Source: Clostridia bacterium (GTDB lineage Bacteria; Bacillota; Clostridia; Oscillospirales; Acutalibacteraceae). From it: DNA of 48,750 nt. Below, piece by piece: positions 1 to 7,579 of this stretch. The notes under the pieces are model-generated. The model worked only from the letters and a program-made list of their open reading frames with translations. It made no database searches and had not been told where the DNA came from. The stretch is from NCBI GenBank assembly GCA_017520705.1, contig JAFXFF010000020.1:1-48750 (forward strand), read 5' to 3'. The translations under genes and the position numbers were made by a program. Numbering within the stretch: the stretch's first letter is position 1; every line of letters starts with the position of its first letter.

Positions 1-4
1 AATA

Positions 5-120
5 GTTGGTGCTGATGACGGTGAGGGTACACCCGTTCCCATCCCGAACACGGCAGTTAAGCTCACTCGTGCCGACAATACTTGGCTGGAAGCGGCCCGG
101 TAAGATAGGTAGGTGCCAAC
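5..120 (+). rRNA. rrf: 5S ribosomal RNA
   Basis: This is a complete 5S rRNA of about 116 nt. The conserved core CCCGTTCCCATCCCGAACAC is at 32-51, followed by the loop/helix segment GTTAAGC. The 5' end GTTGGTGCT pairs with the 3' end GGTGCCAAC to form the terminal helix, which fixes both ends. It sits at the window edge, so the 16S/23S genes, if linked, would lie to the left. An intrinsic terminator follows directly. Confidence 0.93.
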
Positions 121-126
121 ACAAAG

Positions 127-160
127 AAGAGATCATCCGATTGGATGGTCTCTTTTCTTT
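127..160 (+). terminator. 5S rRNA terminator, copy 1
   Basis: A 12-bp stem (127-138 with 143-154) with a four-base loop is followed by a T-rich tract. Nearly identical copies occur at 391-428 and 2802-2836. Confidence 0.85.
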
Positions 161-301
161 ATGTGTGTGGATGGGAACGGGTTACACCCTACTCTTGCGG
201 TGCCCGAAATGCGGTCACCTCGCTCAACGCTCGCCGCATTTCGACCGCTGCGCCAACCCCTGCTCGCTGTATCCGCCACCGGCGGCGCTCGCAGGCGTTG
301 C
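161..301. repeat. Repeat-rich spacer between the two 5S copies
   Basis: No gene is evident here. Positions 169-190 are a near-perfect inverted copy of 5S bases 24-44, with 14 bases identical and then a small indel. Further on, a long hairpin is framed by GAAATGCGG and CCGCATTTC. A segment around 274-297 (GTATCCGCCACCGGCGGCGC) matches a segment near 48262-48285 by the tRNA-Pro gene, so this is a dispersed element linked to RNA genes. Confidence 0.55.
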
Positions 302-383
302 TCATCCCGAACACGGCAGTTAAGCTCACTCGTGCCGACGATACTTGGCTGGAAGCGGCCCGGAACAATAGGTAGGTGCCAAC
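302..383 (+). pseudogene. Truncated 5S rRNA remnant (3' two-thirds)
   Basis: This stretch is nearly identical to the 3' part of the upstream 5S gene from CATCCCGAACACGGCAG through GGTGCCAAC. The first ~39 nt of the 5S are missing and replaced by unrelated repeat sequence, so the terminal helix cannot form and a functional 5S is unlikely. It keeps the same terminator as the intact copy. Confidence 0.8.
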
Positions 384-390
384 ACAAAGA

Positions 391-428
391 AGAGATCATC
401 CTTTTGGATGGTCTCTTTTCTTTTTTTG
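391..428 (+). terminator. 5S rRNA terminator, copy 2
   Basis: The stem is the same as in copy 1, with a TTTT loop instead of GATT, followed by a long T tract. It belongs to the truncated 5S remnant. Confidence 0.8.
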
Positions 429-444
429 CAGATGTTCTTTCGTT

Positions 445-477
445 ACTTGACATTGACGTAGCGTCAAGTGGTATGAT
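445..477 (+). promoter_or_regulatory. MerR-type promoter/operator
   Basis: A -35 box TTGACA (447-452) and a -10 box TATGAT (472-477) are separated by 19 bp, the long spacer typical of MerR-activated promoters. Between them lies a perfect palindrome, TTGACG-TAG-CGTCAA (453-467), centred in the spacer as expected for a MerR-family operator. It precedes the MerR gene at 501 and implies autoregulation of that gene and its downstream neighbours. Confidence 0.82.
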
Positions 478-500
478 AAAATACAGTAGGGGGTGAGGGT

Positions 501-1196
501 ATGGAGAAACAACCGCTCCATGATATAGCCGAGGTTTGCAAAAGGCTTGGCATCACATCAAGAACACTTCGCTTCTATGAGGAAAAAGGCATTATTGAAA
601 GTACAACGGTTGGTCTTTCGCCTCGCAGACGATATACCGAAGAACAATTGTCGCTGATTAAAAACGTTTTGACTCTTCGCACATTGGGCTTATCTGTAAA
701 AACCATCGCGGAGTTACAGTCAGAGAAAACTGACCTCAAAGAGGTCGTTCTTTCCAAACGGGCGGAAATACACGCCTTTATTGAATCGCGTATGCGGGAG
801 ATCAATCTTTTGAACGAAGCCCTTTCTGCATTGGAATCCGGCAGAAATATATTTGACGAAAAGTGGCAGAGTGATATCGAACCCCGTGCCGAAGAACGCG
901 AAGCGGCTATCATCTGTACGGAGGCCATTGTGAGTGGTGATTGTGAGACTCTTTACCGGTATTTGAGTGCTCGGTTGATACAATACATGCCGAAAGAAGT
1001 GTATTCCGTTGTGAGAAAAGATACCTTAATGCCAATAGGAGAGTTTGTTTCTATCGAGAGCATCGTTGTTGACGACAAATTTCCAAATCGATTGTATAGT
1101 TTTGTGCGCTATGAAAAATTGGGACTAAAAATTACGCTTGTCTTTTACAAAGGGGAAGTGGATGGGCTTTGGCTAGGATACTACACTGCTGGGTAG
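501..1196 (+). CDS. MerR family transcriptional regulator
   Basis: This is a 231-aa regulator. Residues ~5-75 form a MerR winged helix (motifs ITSRTLRFYEEKGII and SPRRRYTEEQL), followed by a dimerisation coiled coil (~80-120). The C-terminal ~100 residues resemble a small NTF2/DUF3887-like fold ending in GLWLGYYTAG; that assignment is tentative. The ligand is unknown. The start has a GGGGGTGAGGG ribosome binding site and lies just downstream of a 19-bp-spacer promoter with a central palindrome. The next gene, a lipoprotein hydrolase, begins 9 bp after the stop, so the two are probably one operon and the hydrolase a regulated output. Confidence 0.85.
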   Translation: MEKQPLHDIAEVCKRLGITSRTLRFYEEKGIIESTTVGLSPRRRYTEEQLSLIKNVLTLRTLGLSVKTIAELQSEKTDLKEVVLSKRAEIHAFIESRMREINLLNEALSALESGRNIFDEKWQSDIEPRAEEREAAIICTEAIVSGDCETLYRYLSARLIQYMPKEVYSVVRKDTLMPIGEFVSIESIVVDDKFPNRLYSFVRYEKLGLKITLVFYKGEVDGLWLGYYTAG

Positions 1197-1204
1197 AAAG
1201 ATAT

Positions 1205-2227
1205 ATGAAATATTTAGTTGCAATCATTTTACTGATGGGAATTATTGCACTTTCAGGGTGCATGCCCGAAAATAAAGAAAAAGCCACCTCTGATTCCAAC
1301 GTCGATATCCAAACGACGGCTGCTTCCAAAGCAAATTGCGAGTCATCGACGCATTTTGAGATCCTACACGATAACGGCATTACGGAAAAACACTTCGTTT
1401 TGGAAAATGACGGGTATTCGCTGAATGCTGTGTATACTTACATTAATGACGGAAAACGGCATCCTGCCATCCTCTTCATTGCAGGGTCAGGTCCCACCGA
1501 CTATAACGGTACTGTCGGGGTTTTGACTCCGTTTGAAGATATGGCATTAGCGTTTGCACAAAAAGGCATCTGTTCTCTTCGCCTGGATAAGCGAACATTT
1601 TGCTATGCTTCTGAAATGGATATATATGCGGGAGTGGATGAAGAGTACTTATCTGATTGCAACGCCGCGATAGAGTATTTAGAAAAGCAAAGCATCACCG
1701 AATTTTATTTGTTTGGACACAGCCTTGGCGGTCAGATTGCAACTGAATTAGCTGCGAGAAGGACGGATGTGGACGGCATAATTTTGTTTAATAGCTCGGC
1801 ACGACATTTGGCAGACATTGCGTGCGATCAATACACGGCACAGGACCCTTCAAATAAAGATTTATATACGAAATATGCGGATGCGGCAAAGAGTGTAACT
1901 CAAACATCGGTCAGCGGGTACTATTATTACGGCGCAAGCGATTATTATTGGGCCTCGTATAATCAAATCAATACCGCCAACAACATCCAGATAGCCAATA
2001 TGAAAACATTGATTATCAACAGTACCAACGATAAGCAACTTTTCGGTGAGGATATCGTACTGTGGAGAGCATTGTTTAGCACGATGGAGAACGTAAAGAT
2101 TACTGTATATGAAGATATCAGTCATTTTGGTTATGTATGCGACACATCGGATTCTCGGTTTATGTATATGCAAATGGAGTTTCCGTTGAAGGTCGTATTG
2201 GCTTGTACAGAGTTCATAGGAAGGTGA
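1205..2227 (+). CDS. Lipoprotein alpha/beta hydrolase
   Basis: This 340-aa secreted hydrolase starts at ATG 1205, which gives a clean lipoprotein signal peptide with lipobox LSGC (lipidated Cys19). The upstream in-frame ATG at 1169 would bury the signal and overlap merR. The mature part has an alpha/beta-hydrolase fold: an oxyanion region FIAGSGPTDYNG, the nucleophile elbow GHSLGG, a probable acid in NSTNDKQ and the catalytic His in ISHFG near the C-terminus. The substrate is unknown; esterase or peptidase-like activity outside the membrane is plausible. It is followed 6 bp later by a membrane protein gene, suggesting co-transcription with the MerR gene. Confidence 0.8.
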   Translation: MKYLVAIILLMGIIALSGCMPENKEKATSDSNVDIQTTAASKANCESSTHFEILHDNGITEKHFVLENDGYSLNAVYTYINDGKRHPAILFIAGSGPTDYNGTVGVLTPFEDMALAFAQKGICSLRLDKRTFCYASEMDIYAGVDEEYLSDCNAAIEYLEKQSITEFYLFGHSLGGQIATELAARRTDVDGIILFNSSARHLADIACDQYTAQDPSNKDLYTKYADAAKSVTQTSVSGYYYYGASDYYWASYNQINTANNIQIANMKTLIINSTNDKQLFGEDIVLWRALFSTMENVKITVYEDISHFGYVCDTSDSRFMYMQMEFPLKVVLACTEFIGR

Positions 2228-2233
2228 CACATT

Positions 2234-2701
2234 ATGAAGAAAGGATTGGCTTATATTTATTCGATGGTGCTGTCGCTGGTGCTGTGCGTCGTTGTGCTAT
2301 TCACTCCTATGAAGGGAGAATCGCTGTGGCAACATCCTTGCGTGAACATCTATAGTTTGTTTGCCGTCGTGTTTTTCGTGATGAACACCGTCAGCGTGAT
2401 CGTGTCCGCTCGTGGAGCGGATATATTTGCTAAACCGTATACAAAGGAGAGACCGGCCATTGAGCAAAAGAAAAACCACGTCACCGGTGTGGTAATGGCG
2501 TTTTTCGAAGTGCCGTTGTTGGCTACAGTATTCTTTGTGGACGGCGGATGGAAGATGGTGGCGTGCTCTGCCCTGTATATAGGCGGTGCGTTGGTGTTGG
2601 CATCGTTGATTGGTGAGCATTCCGTATATAAAATACGTAAGGAGTTTCACGAGCAGGAACAGTGTGAACTGGCGGAGCAGATAAAAAAGGAAGAGGGATG
2701 A
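2234..2701 (+). CDS. Small integral membrane protein, unknown
   Basis: This 155-aa protein has about four hydrophobic helices (near residues 5-25, 38-58, 88-105 and 110-128) and a charged cytoplasmic tail rich in Glu, Gln and Lys. I do not recognise the family. It is the third gene of the MerR-hydrolase block with only a 6-bp gap, so a role in the same envelope response is inferred from position only. Its stop codon overlaps the start of a 45-bp fragment duplicated from the gene ending at 3705. Confidence 0.65.
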   Translation: MKKGLAYIYSMVLSLVLCVVVLFTPMKGESLWQHPCVNIYSLFAVVFFVMNTVSVIVSARGADIFAKPYTKERPAIEQKKNHVTGVVMAFFEVPLLATVFFVDGGWKMVACSALYIGGALVLASLIGEHSVYKIRKEFHEQEQCELAEQIKKEEG

Positions 2702-2745
2702 TGGAATTCCACCGTGGCGACCTGCATATCGAGATTACGATTTAA
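2701..2745 (+). pseudogene. 3'-end fragment of the 3409-3705 gene
   Basis: These 45 bp would encode EFHRGDLHIEITI and a stop. They match the last codons of the 98-aa gene at 3409-3705 (EFCRGDLHIEITI) both in DNA and in protein. No upstream part of that gene remains, so this is a leftover from a duplication or recombination. Confidence 0.75.
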
Positions 2746-2801
2746 CCGCCCCTTATTTTTATGGCTTTTTGGAGCCTTGTGTGCAGTGATGTGACACAAA
2801 G

Positions 2802-2836
2802 AAGAGATCATCCTTTTGGATGGTCTCTTTTCTTTT
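2802..2836 (+). terminator. 5S-type terminator, orphan copy 3
   Basis: The 12-bp stem with TTTT loop and T tract is the same as at 391-428, preceded by GACACAAAG as in the 5S copies. No 5S sequence lies upstream. It could terminate the MerR-hydrolase operon. Confidence 0.75.
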
Positions 2837-2896
2837 GCGGCTATGTTTTCCAACTAGAGGGAGAATTTTGCCGCTGGACACTCTCCGTTTGATGTA

Positions 2897-2925
2897 TTTA
2901 CATCCTGCAGAAGCTATTGTATACT
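2897..2925 (+). promoter_or_regulatory. Promoter of the XRE gene
   Basis: TTTACA (2897-2902), 17 bp, TATACT (2920-2925), placed 36 bp before the regulator start at 2961. Confidence 0.65.
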
Positions 2926-2960
2926 GTAACCAACAAATCGTTTTGAAAGGAGAGGTGAGC

Positions 2961-3419
2961 ATGTCACTGGGCAAGAACATCGCTGCTTTGCGTAAGGAGC
3001 AAGGACTTACGCAAGCCCAACTGGGCGAACGGCTGGGGGTGTCCAATCAGGCTGTCTCCAAATGGGAGAAAGGAACGAACCTGCCGGACGTGATGCTGCT
3101 GCCGACTATCGCCAAGGCATTCGGCGTCACCATTGACCGGCTGTTTGAGAAAATCGAGGCCGAGGAGAAAGTGGAAATTCCCGATAAACTCGTTTGGATC
3201 CTGCGGCAGGAATACGACGGCGCGACATTAACTCTCCGCTTCCCTATTCAGGCGATGGAACGGATGATGAATATGGAATTGGAACAGGGTCGTATGCGCG
3301 TAAGCGCAGAGGAATGGAAGGAATTCCGCGAAATCTACTGTCGCGTTGGTACGGTATTGGAGGAGTTGTATATAGGGGACAGGGCCGTGAAGATAGAGGT
3401 GGTGCGGCATGAGAATTAA
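2961..3419 (+). CDS. XRE family transcriptional regulator
   Basis: This is a 152-aa protein. Residues ~3-60 form a Cro/C1 helix-turn-helix (SLGKNIAALRKEQGLTQAQL, then VSNQAVSKWEKG), the arrangement common in Clostridia. The C-terminal ~90 residues have no recognisable domain. The start at ATG 2961 is set by a GAAAGGAGAGG ribosome binding site; the longer in-frame reading from 2820 crosses the promoter and a terminator. The stop overlaps the ATG of the next gene by 11 bp, indicating translational coupling. Confidence 0.85.
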   Translation: MSLGKNIAALRKEQGLTQAQLGERLGVSNQAVSKWEKGTNLPDVMLLPTIAKAFGVTIDRLFEKIEAEEKVEIPDKLVWILRQEYDGATLTLRFPIQAMERMMNMELEQGRMRVSAEEWKEFREIYCRVGTVLEELYIGDRAVKIEVVRHEN

Positions 3420-3705
3420 AATAGACAAAAACGGCGTGACCACGGAAGAATACGTAGAAAACGGCGTGGCGATACGCATAAAACAGGGACAAATCACCTG
3501 CGACATTGTGAATGTACACCTTTTACGCGGCAAGCTCCGCCCGATCCATACGAAAGTGTTTCCCGTGGATGGAGGCGAGGACTTTTGTGTGGACATCAGC
3601 ACCGATCCGCGCCTCAAAGAAGTGTTGGAAGTGTTTGCAGAGTATACGGATTTCCCTGTGGTAGAGTTCTGCCGCGGCGACCTGCATATCGAAATCACGA
3701 TTTAA
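3409..3705 (+). CDS. Small protein coupled to the XRE regulator, unknown
   Basis: This 98-aa protein has no signal peptide or membrane segment and is predicted to be mostly beta strand. I do not recognise the family. It overlaps the XRE gene by 11 bp and is followed by a strong terminator, so the two form a compact two-gene operon; a partner or effector role is inferred. A duplicate of its last 15 codons lies at 2701-2745. Confidence 0.65.
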   Translation: MRIKIDKNGVTTEEYVENGVAIRIKQGQITCDIVNVHLLRGKLRPIHTKVFPVDGGEDFCVDISTDPRLKEVLEVFAEYTDFPVVEFCRGDLHIEITI

Positions 3706-3712
3706 CGAAAAC

Positions 3713-3742
3713 GCCCCACCCGATTTTGGGTGGGGTGTTCTC
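3713..3742 (+). terminator. Intrinsic terminator after the XRE operon
   Basis: The hairpin is CCCCACCC-GATTTT-GGGTGGGG. The same stem and loop recur at 5566-5587. Confidence 0.8.
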
Positions 3743-3803
3743 TGTCGGGGGAAGATGCGATGGCCGCGAAGCGCCGCCGATTCTACAAACTTCCTCGCTG
3801 ACC

Positions 3804-3832
3804 GCGACAAATATCAAAAATTGTGCTATACT
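3804..3832 (+). promoter_or_regulatory. Candidate promoter of the sigma-like gene
   Basis: GCGACA (3804-3809), 17 bp, TATACT (3827-3832). The string TGTGCTATACT recurs in the AraC promoter near 5653-5663. Confidence 0.45.
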
Positions 3833-3907
3833 TTTTTCAAACACCTGCCAACCTTCTTCCAAATCCCTCCACTATATAATTGAAACCGTGCACGGGGTGA
3901 AAATCAA

Positions 3908-5521
3908 ATGGACAAACAAACTGCCGACCGTCTCATAACCGAATATCTTCCGAAACTCTACGGCTTTGCAGTGAAAAAAGCCTACTCATATGCAGAAGCG
4001 GAAGAGCTATGCGCCGACATCGTTGCCGAAGTCTATGCTTCTTTACGCAAAGCCGACGAGATCGTGAACGAGGAGGGCTATATTTGGCGCATCAGCGAAC
4101 ACGCCTACGCCAAATTCGTATCCCGAAAAAAGCGACACGAAGGCGTTTCCATCGATGGTGTGACGTTGCCGTATTACGATGACAACACCCGTCTTGAAAC
4201 GGAAGAAGAGATGAAAATTCTGCGACGGGAGATCGCGTTTTTGACTCAAAAGCGGCGGCAGATCGTCTTTTGGTTTTACTATGAAAACCGTTCCGTTGCC
4301 GATATTGCCCGCGCACTCGGTATGCCCGAGGGCACGGTGAAATGGCACCTGAACAAGGCACGATTGGATTTAAAGGAGGGTTTTTCTATGAAACGACAAG
4401 TTGGCACCCTGGGCCTGTCTCCCTATGCCGCCCGCAATTTCGGTCATAGCGGCAGATCCGGTGAAAACGGCGGTCCGGAATACTATCTTTACGATAAGCT
4501 GAATCTGAACATCGTGTACAGCGTGTATTTTGAGCCGAAAAACACGGTGGAAATCGCGGAAGAATTGGGCGTCACCCCGGTGTTTTTGGAGGATAAGATC
4601 GCTTGGTTGGAAGAAAACGGATTTTTGGTGCGGCGAAAAGATGACCGCTTCACTACCTACGTTTATTTCAATTCGCCGACCTATTCCCGTGAGTGGCACG
4701 AGCGTCTCTTAACCGTTCAGCAAGAGATTGCTCGCGTTCTGGTGAAAGAATATGTCCCTTTGGTGCGCGACACCTTCAAAGATGTTACCGATGTGTATAT
4801 CCCCAGCGGCAATCGTCAGCTGTTTGAGGCGGCGATGATCTACTGGGCGATCAAATGGAAATGCGCGTTGCCGTTCCAAAAGGATCTGTCGCCCTATTAT
4901 CTCAAAACCACCGATGGTGGCGAATACATCGCCTACGCATATAGCAAACAGACTTGTAGCGACCCTGAATATATGCCGTCTGTCTGCTTCCCCGATTACA
5001 CGACCTGTGGCGAGATGACCCGCGATTCGGGGAAGTATCCCATTGAAGCGATTGCGTGGGATAACCGTTTTTGCTCCCGTAAGGGCGGTTGGAAAAACAA
5101 TCCATACAACGACTACGAGTACGTCTATGAATGGATGAGCGGGATGATCGACGACACTCCCGCCGACGCTGATAAAACAGCCCGCCTGCGTGAGCGACAG
5201 TTCCTCACGGAGGACAGCGAGGTCAATATTATGGTGGTAAAGGATACGATGTCTTCCTTGGCTGAGCGCCTTCCCGTGTTGGATGAGGCGGTGACAGCTC
5301 GATTCTACGACTTTGCGCTGGAGCAGGCCACGCTGTATGCCAAAGACTATCCTCCCCAGATGCAGGATCTGATCGTTTGGGAGCAGGTGAGCAGCTTCAT
5401 CGGCAATACGGTGGCGATGATGGTGCTGGATATCCTCTACGAAGACGGCACTTTCCAACCCCTAAGCGAGCAAGACAAAGTGTCCGCCAATCTCCTGATG
5501 TTCTGCGACCGCCTGCCGTAA
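3908..5521 (+). CDS. Sigma-70-like factor with large C-terminal extension
   Basis: This is a 537-aa protein. Residues ~5-75 resemble sigma region 2 and ~115-160 sigma region 4 (a helix-turn-helix in SVADIARALGMPEGTVKWHL), as in ECF factors. Ordinary ECF sigmas end at about 180 aa. Here a ~370-residue extension follows, starting with a winged-helix-like segment near 205-245 (TVEIAEELGVTPVFLEDKI, then GFLVRRKDDRFTTYVYF) and then an unrecognised alpha/beta part. The extension could sense a ligand or bind DNA. No anti-sigma gene is next to it, so regulation may be internal. It has its own promoter and terminator. Confidence 0.72.
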   Translation: MDKQTADRLITEYLPKLYGFAVKKAYSYAEAEELCADIVAEVYASLRKADEIVNEEGYIWRISEHAYAKFVSRKKRHEGVSIDGVTLPYYDDNTRLETEEEMKILRREIAFLTQKRRQIVFWFYYENRSVADIARALGMPEGTVKWHLNKARLDLKEGFSMKRQVGTLGLSPYAARNFGHSGRSGENGGPEYYLYDKLNLNIVYSVYFEPKNTVEIAEELGVTPVFLEDKIAWLEENGFLVRRKDDRFTTYVYFNSPTYSREWHERLLTVQQEIARVLVKEYVPLVRDTFKDVTDVYIPSGNRQLFEAAMIYWAIKWKCALPFQKDLSPYYLKTTDGGEYIAYAYSKQTCSDPEYMPSVCFPDYTTCGEMTRDSGKYPIEAIAWDNRFCSRKGGWKNNPYNDYEYVYEWMSGMIDDTPADADKTARLRERQFLTEDSEVNIMVVKDTMSSLAERLPVLDEAVTARFYDFALEQATLYAKDYPPQMQDLIVWEQVSSFIGNTVAMMVLDILYEDGTFQPLSEQDKVSANLLMFCDRLP

Positions 5522-5565
5522 TGGCAAGATGACGAAACACCAATCGGTTTTTGCGTGACGACCCA

Positions 5566-5597
5566 CCCCACCCGATTTTGGGTGGGGTGTTCTCTGT
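5566..5597 (+). terminator. Intrinsic terminator after the sigma-like gene
   Basis: The stem-loop and following GTGTTCTCTG are the same as at 3713-3742, suggesting spread by duplication. Confidence 0.78.
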
Positions 5598-5632
5598 TGG
5601 GGGCGGATACGCACCAACTTTTGCACAAAATG

Positions 5633-5663
5633 TTGCGCTAAGGGTAGAAATGTGTGCTATACT
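5633..5663 (+). promoter_or_regulatory. Candidate promoter of the AraC-type gene
   Basis: TTGCGC (5633-5638), 19 bp, TATACT (5658-5663), 24 bp before the GTG start. The wide spacer suggests an activator. Confidence 0.45.
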
Positions 5664-5687
5664 GTTCTTGCAAGGGAGGGATTACCT

Positions 5688-6398
5688 GTGAAAAGTGTCA
5701 CAGAGCGACTGAACGACGTGATCGACTACATTGAAAACCATCTAACCGACAACATCGATCAGGAGGCGATTGCGCGCATCGCCTGCTGTTCCTACTACGA
5801 CGTGGGACGGATGTTTTCGCTGGTGGCAGGTCTGTCCATCACCGATTACATCCGCAATCGGCGGTTGGCCTTGGCGGGAGAGGAGCTGAAAACAAAATGC
5901 GTCCGTGTGATCGACGTGGCGCTGAAATACGGCTACGATTCCCCCGTGTCCTTTTCCCGCGCTTTTTCAAAATTTCACGGATTTCCCCCCGGCAAGACCG
6001 GTGAAAACGGGGCGATCCCCAAGCCGTTTCCCAGACTGGTCTATCAAATTCGAGCAAAGGAAGTGCAGAATATGATCCGCAAAGACGTTCTCCGTGTCAA
6101 CGGAAAGGAATACGAGGCCGCCTATTTCGGTGAAAGGGATATGTCCTCCTGGTCGGACTATGCCAGTAAGCGTGAATATTGGCGGTTGGAAAACGTGGGC
6201 GACGATTTCAAAGACTGTCAAAAAGACAGCGAGGTGCTTCCCTACAACAACTATCCGCCCATCGCCATCGAGGTGGGGCAGGTGTTCGTCATCGACTATC
6301 ACAAGAAAGAGGGCGGCATCGACCGCCGCGTCTATCTGGCGGACGGTACGGTGTGGCAAGGGCTGGACTCCACCCGACGAATTTTTGTAAAAGAGTAA
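5688..6398 (+). CDS. AraC family transcriptional regulator
   Basis: This 236-aa protein has an N-terminal AraC/XylS double helix-turn-helix (residues ~5-100; IDQEAIARIACCSYYDVGRM, then DVALKYGYDSPVSFSRAFSK), followed by a ~110-aa C-terminal domain that starts near MIRKDVLRVNGKEYEA and may bind an effector. A DNA-binding domain first and an effector domain second is the reverse of classic AraC and is common in Clostridia. The GTG at 5688 is chosen because AGGGAGGG lies 8 bp upstream and the in-frame codons further left overlap the -10 box. The target is unknown. Confidence 0.82.
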   Translation: MKSVTERLNDVIDYIENHLTDNIDQEAIARIACCSYYDVGRMFSLVAGLSITDYIRNRRLALAGEELKTKCVRVIDVALKYGYDSPVSFSRAFSKFHGFPPGKTGENGAIPKPFPRLVYQIRAKEVQNMIRKDVLRVNGKEYEAAYFGERDMSSWSDYASKREYWRLENVGDDFKDCQKDSEVLPYNNYPPIAIEVGQVFVIDYHKKEGGIDRRVYLADGTVWQGLDSTRRIFVKE

Positions 6399-6455
6399 AA
6401 AAGTGGCAAACCAAACCGTCAAAAGTTCCACTATATAGATGTAGGGAGGCGGAAA

Positions 6456-6842
6456 ATGACGTTGTATCAAATGTTCAAAGCCAAGGCACGGTTGTGCGAG
6501 GAAACGGAGTTTGTCAAAATCTATCGAATGACGGTAGTTGACAAGGAATACAAGGTCGTCATTACCCAAAAGCGGGCCAACGGCCACACCGTCATCCATT
6601 GTGAAGGCAACCGTATTTTCTGGGAGCAGGTGCCGTGGTTTCCGCGGTTTGCCGGTCGCAACTACGGCGACAAAGTGCCGATTTATACAGCAATTCCGGA
6701 GAAAACCTGCGTCACGGTGTTCGCTGTTAAAGGCAAACCCGATGGCTTTGTAGGTCTGGATGACGGCGCATTCCATTGCGCCGACAACTTCAGCGATAGG
6801 CACGTCAACGTAATGAGTTACAAGCGTTTTATGCGGCTGTAA
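6456..6842 (+). CDS. Hypothetical protein
   Basis: This is a 128-aa soluble protein with no signal peptide or membrane segment, rich in aromatic and basic residues. I do not recognise the family. The ribosome binding site AGGGAGGCGG sits 5 bp before the ATG, and there is no obvious terminator after the AraC gene 57 bp upstream, so it may be co-transcribed with that regulator. Confidence 0.6.
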   Translation: MTLYQMFKAKARLCEETEFVKIYRMTVVDKEYKVVITQKRANGHTVIHCEGNRIFWEQVPWFPRFAGRNYGDKVPIYTAIPEKTCVTVFAVKGKPDGFVGLDDGAFHCADNFSDRHVNVMSYKRFMRL

Positions 6843-6882
6843 TCCTCAATCACCTGTTGAATTCCCCTCAACTATCGCTCCA

Positions 6883-6911
6883 TTGACGGGGCGGGTACCA
6901 CGCGGTATAAT
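6883..6911 (+). promoter_or_regulatory. Strong promoter of the 6943 gene
   Basis: TTGACG (6883-6888), 17 bp, TATAAT (6906-6911). The -10 covers the ATG at 6910, so translation must start further down, at 6943. Confidence 0.8.
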
Positions 6912-6942
6912 GAACACAGAGTTAGACAAGGAGGTGGCAAAA

Positions 6943-7524
6943 ATGGAGATGCCTGAGCGTTCTCCCAAGCGTCCCGCGGGCTGGTCAAAGCCCTATTGGG
7001 CACGGACGGGGCTGTACGCCGCCGCGACGCTGGTCTCCTTTCTGTTCAGCCTCCTTGTGGTGCGGTTTGGCTGCGGGGTGGTGTTGCGTGCCGCCATACC
7101 CGCCGCCCCCATCACGTGGCGGGTGATCGACACGGTGCTGGACCTGCTGGTCACCGTGGCGGTGGCATGGTATTTCGCCTCCCGCGAAGGCTATGACAAG
7201 CGCACCGCCAACGCCAAAACCTGCGTGGGCGGCGGACTTTTGTTCCTGCTGATCCAAAGCCCCGCGGCGCTGGTCTTTCCTCCCGCCGCGGGGCCGCTGG
7301 CCTCCACCCTGGCACAGCTGATCTTTTTCGGCAATCAATCCACCTATGCCGCCAGCTTGGAGTCTCCGCCGCCCCTGCTGATCGTGGGGTGTATGGTGAT
7401 CGCGGATGTGTTTGTTCTGATTCCCGCCATGGTGCTGGGCGAACGCATCGGCGCCCTCGCCTATGAAAAGGAGAAGGCCGCCCTCATCGAGGAGGGCAAC
7501 AAGAACGAAGAAGAACACCCCTGA
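6943..7524 (+). CDS. Predicted membrane protein, unknown
   Basis: This 193-aa protein has four predicted transmembrane helices (about residues 22-45, 55-78, 92-110 and 138-165) and a charged C-terminal tail (YEKEKAALIEEGNKNEEEHP). The family is not recognised. The start at 6943 follows AAGGAGGTGG by 6 bp; two upstream ATGs overlap the promoter or lack a ribosome binding site. The last codons and the stop form the left arm of the terminator shared with asnA, a very tight packing. Confidence 0.7.
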   Translation: MEMPERSPKRPAGWSKPYWARTGLYAAATLVSFLFSLLVVRFGCGVVLRAAIPAAPITWRVIDTVLDLLVTVAVAWYFASREGYDKRTANAKTCVGGGLLFLLIQSPAALVFPPAAGPLASTLAQLIFFGNQSTYAASLESPPPLLIVGCMVIADVFVLIPAMVLGERIGALAYEKEKAALIEEGNKNEEEHP

Positions 7525-7546
7525 CATGGTCAGGGGTGTTCTTTTG
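7514..7546. terminator. Bidirectional terminator between 6943 gene and asnA
   Basis: AACACCCCTGAC-ATG-GTCAGGGGTGTT is a 12-bp stem followed by CTTTT on the plus strand. It includes the stop codon of the left gene and lies downstream of asnA on the minus strand. Confidence 0.8.
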
Positions 7547-7579
7547 GCTTGTACTCTAAAAATGCTTTTCATTCGGCGC

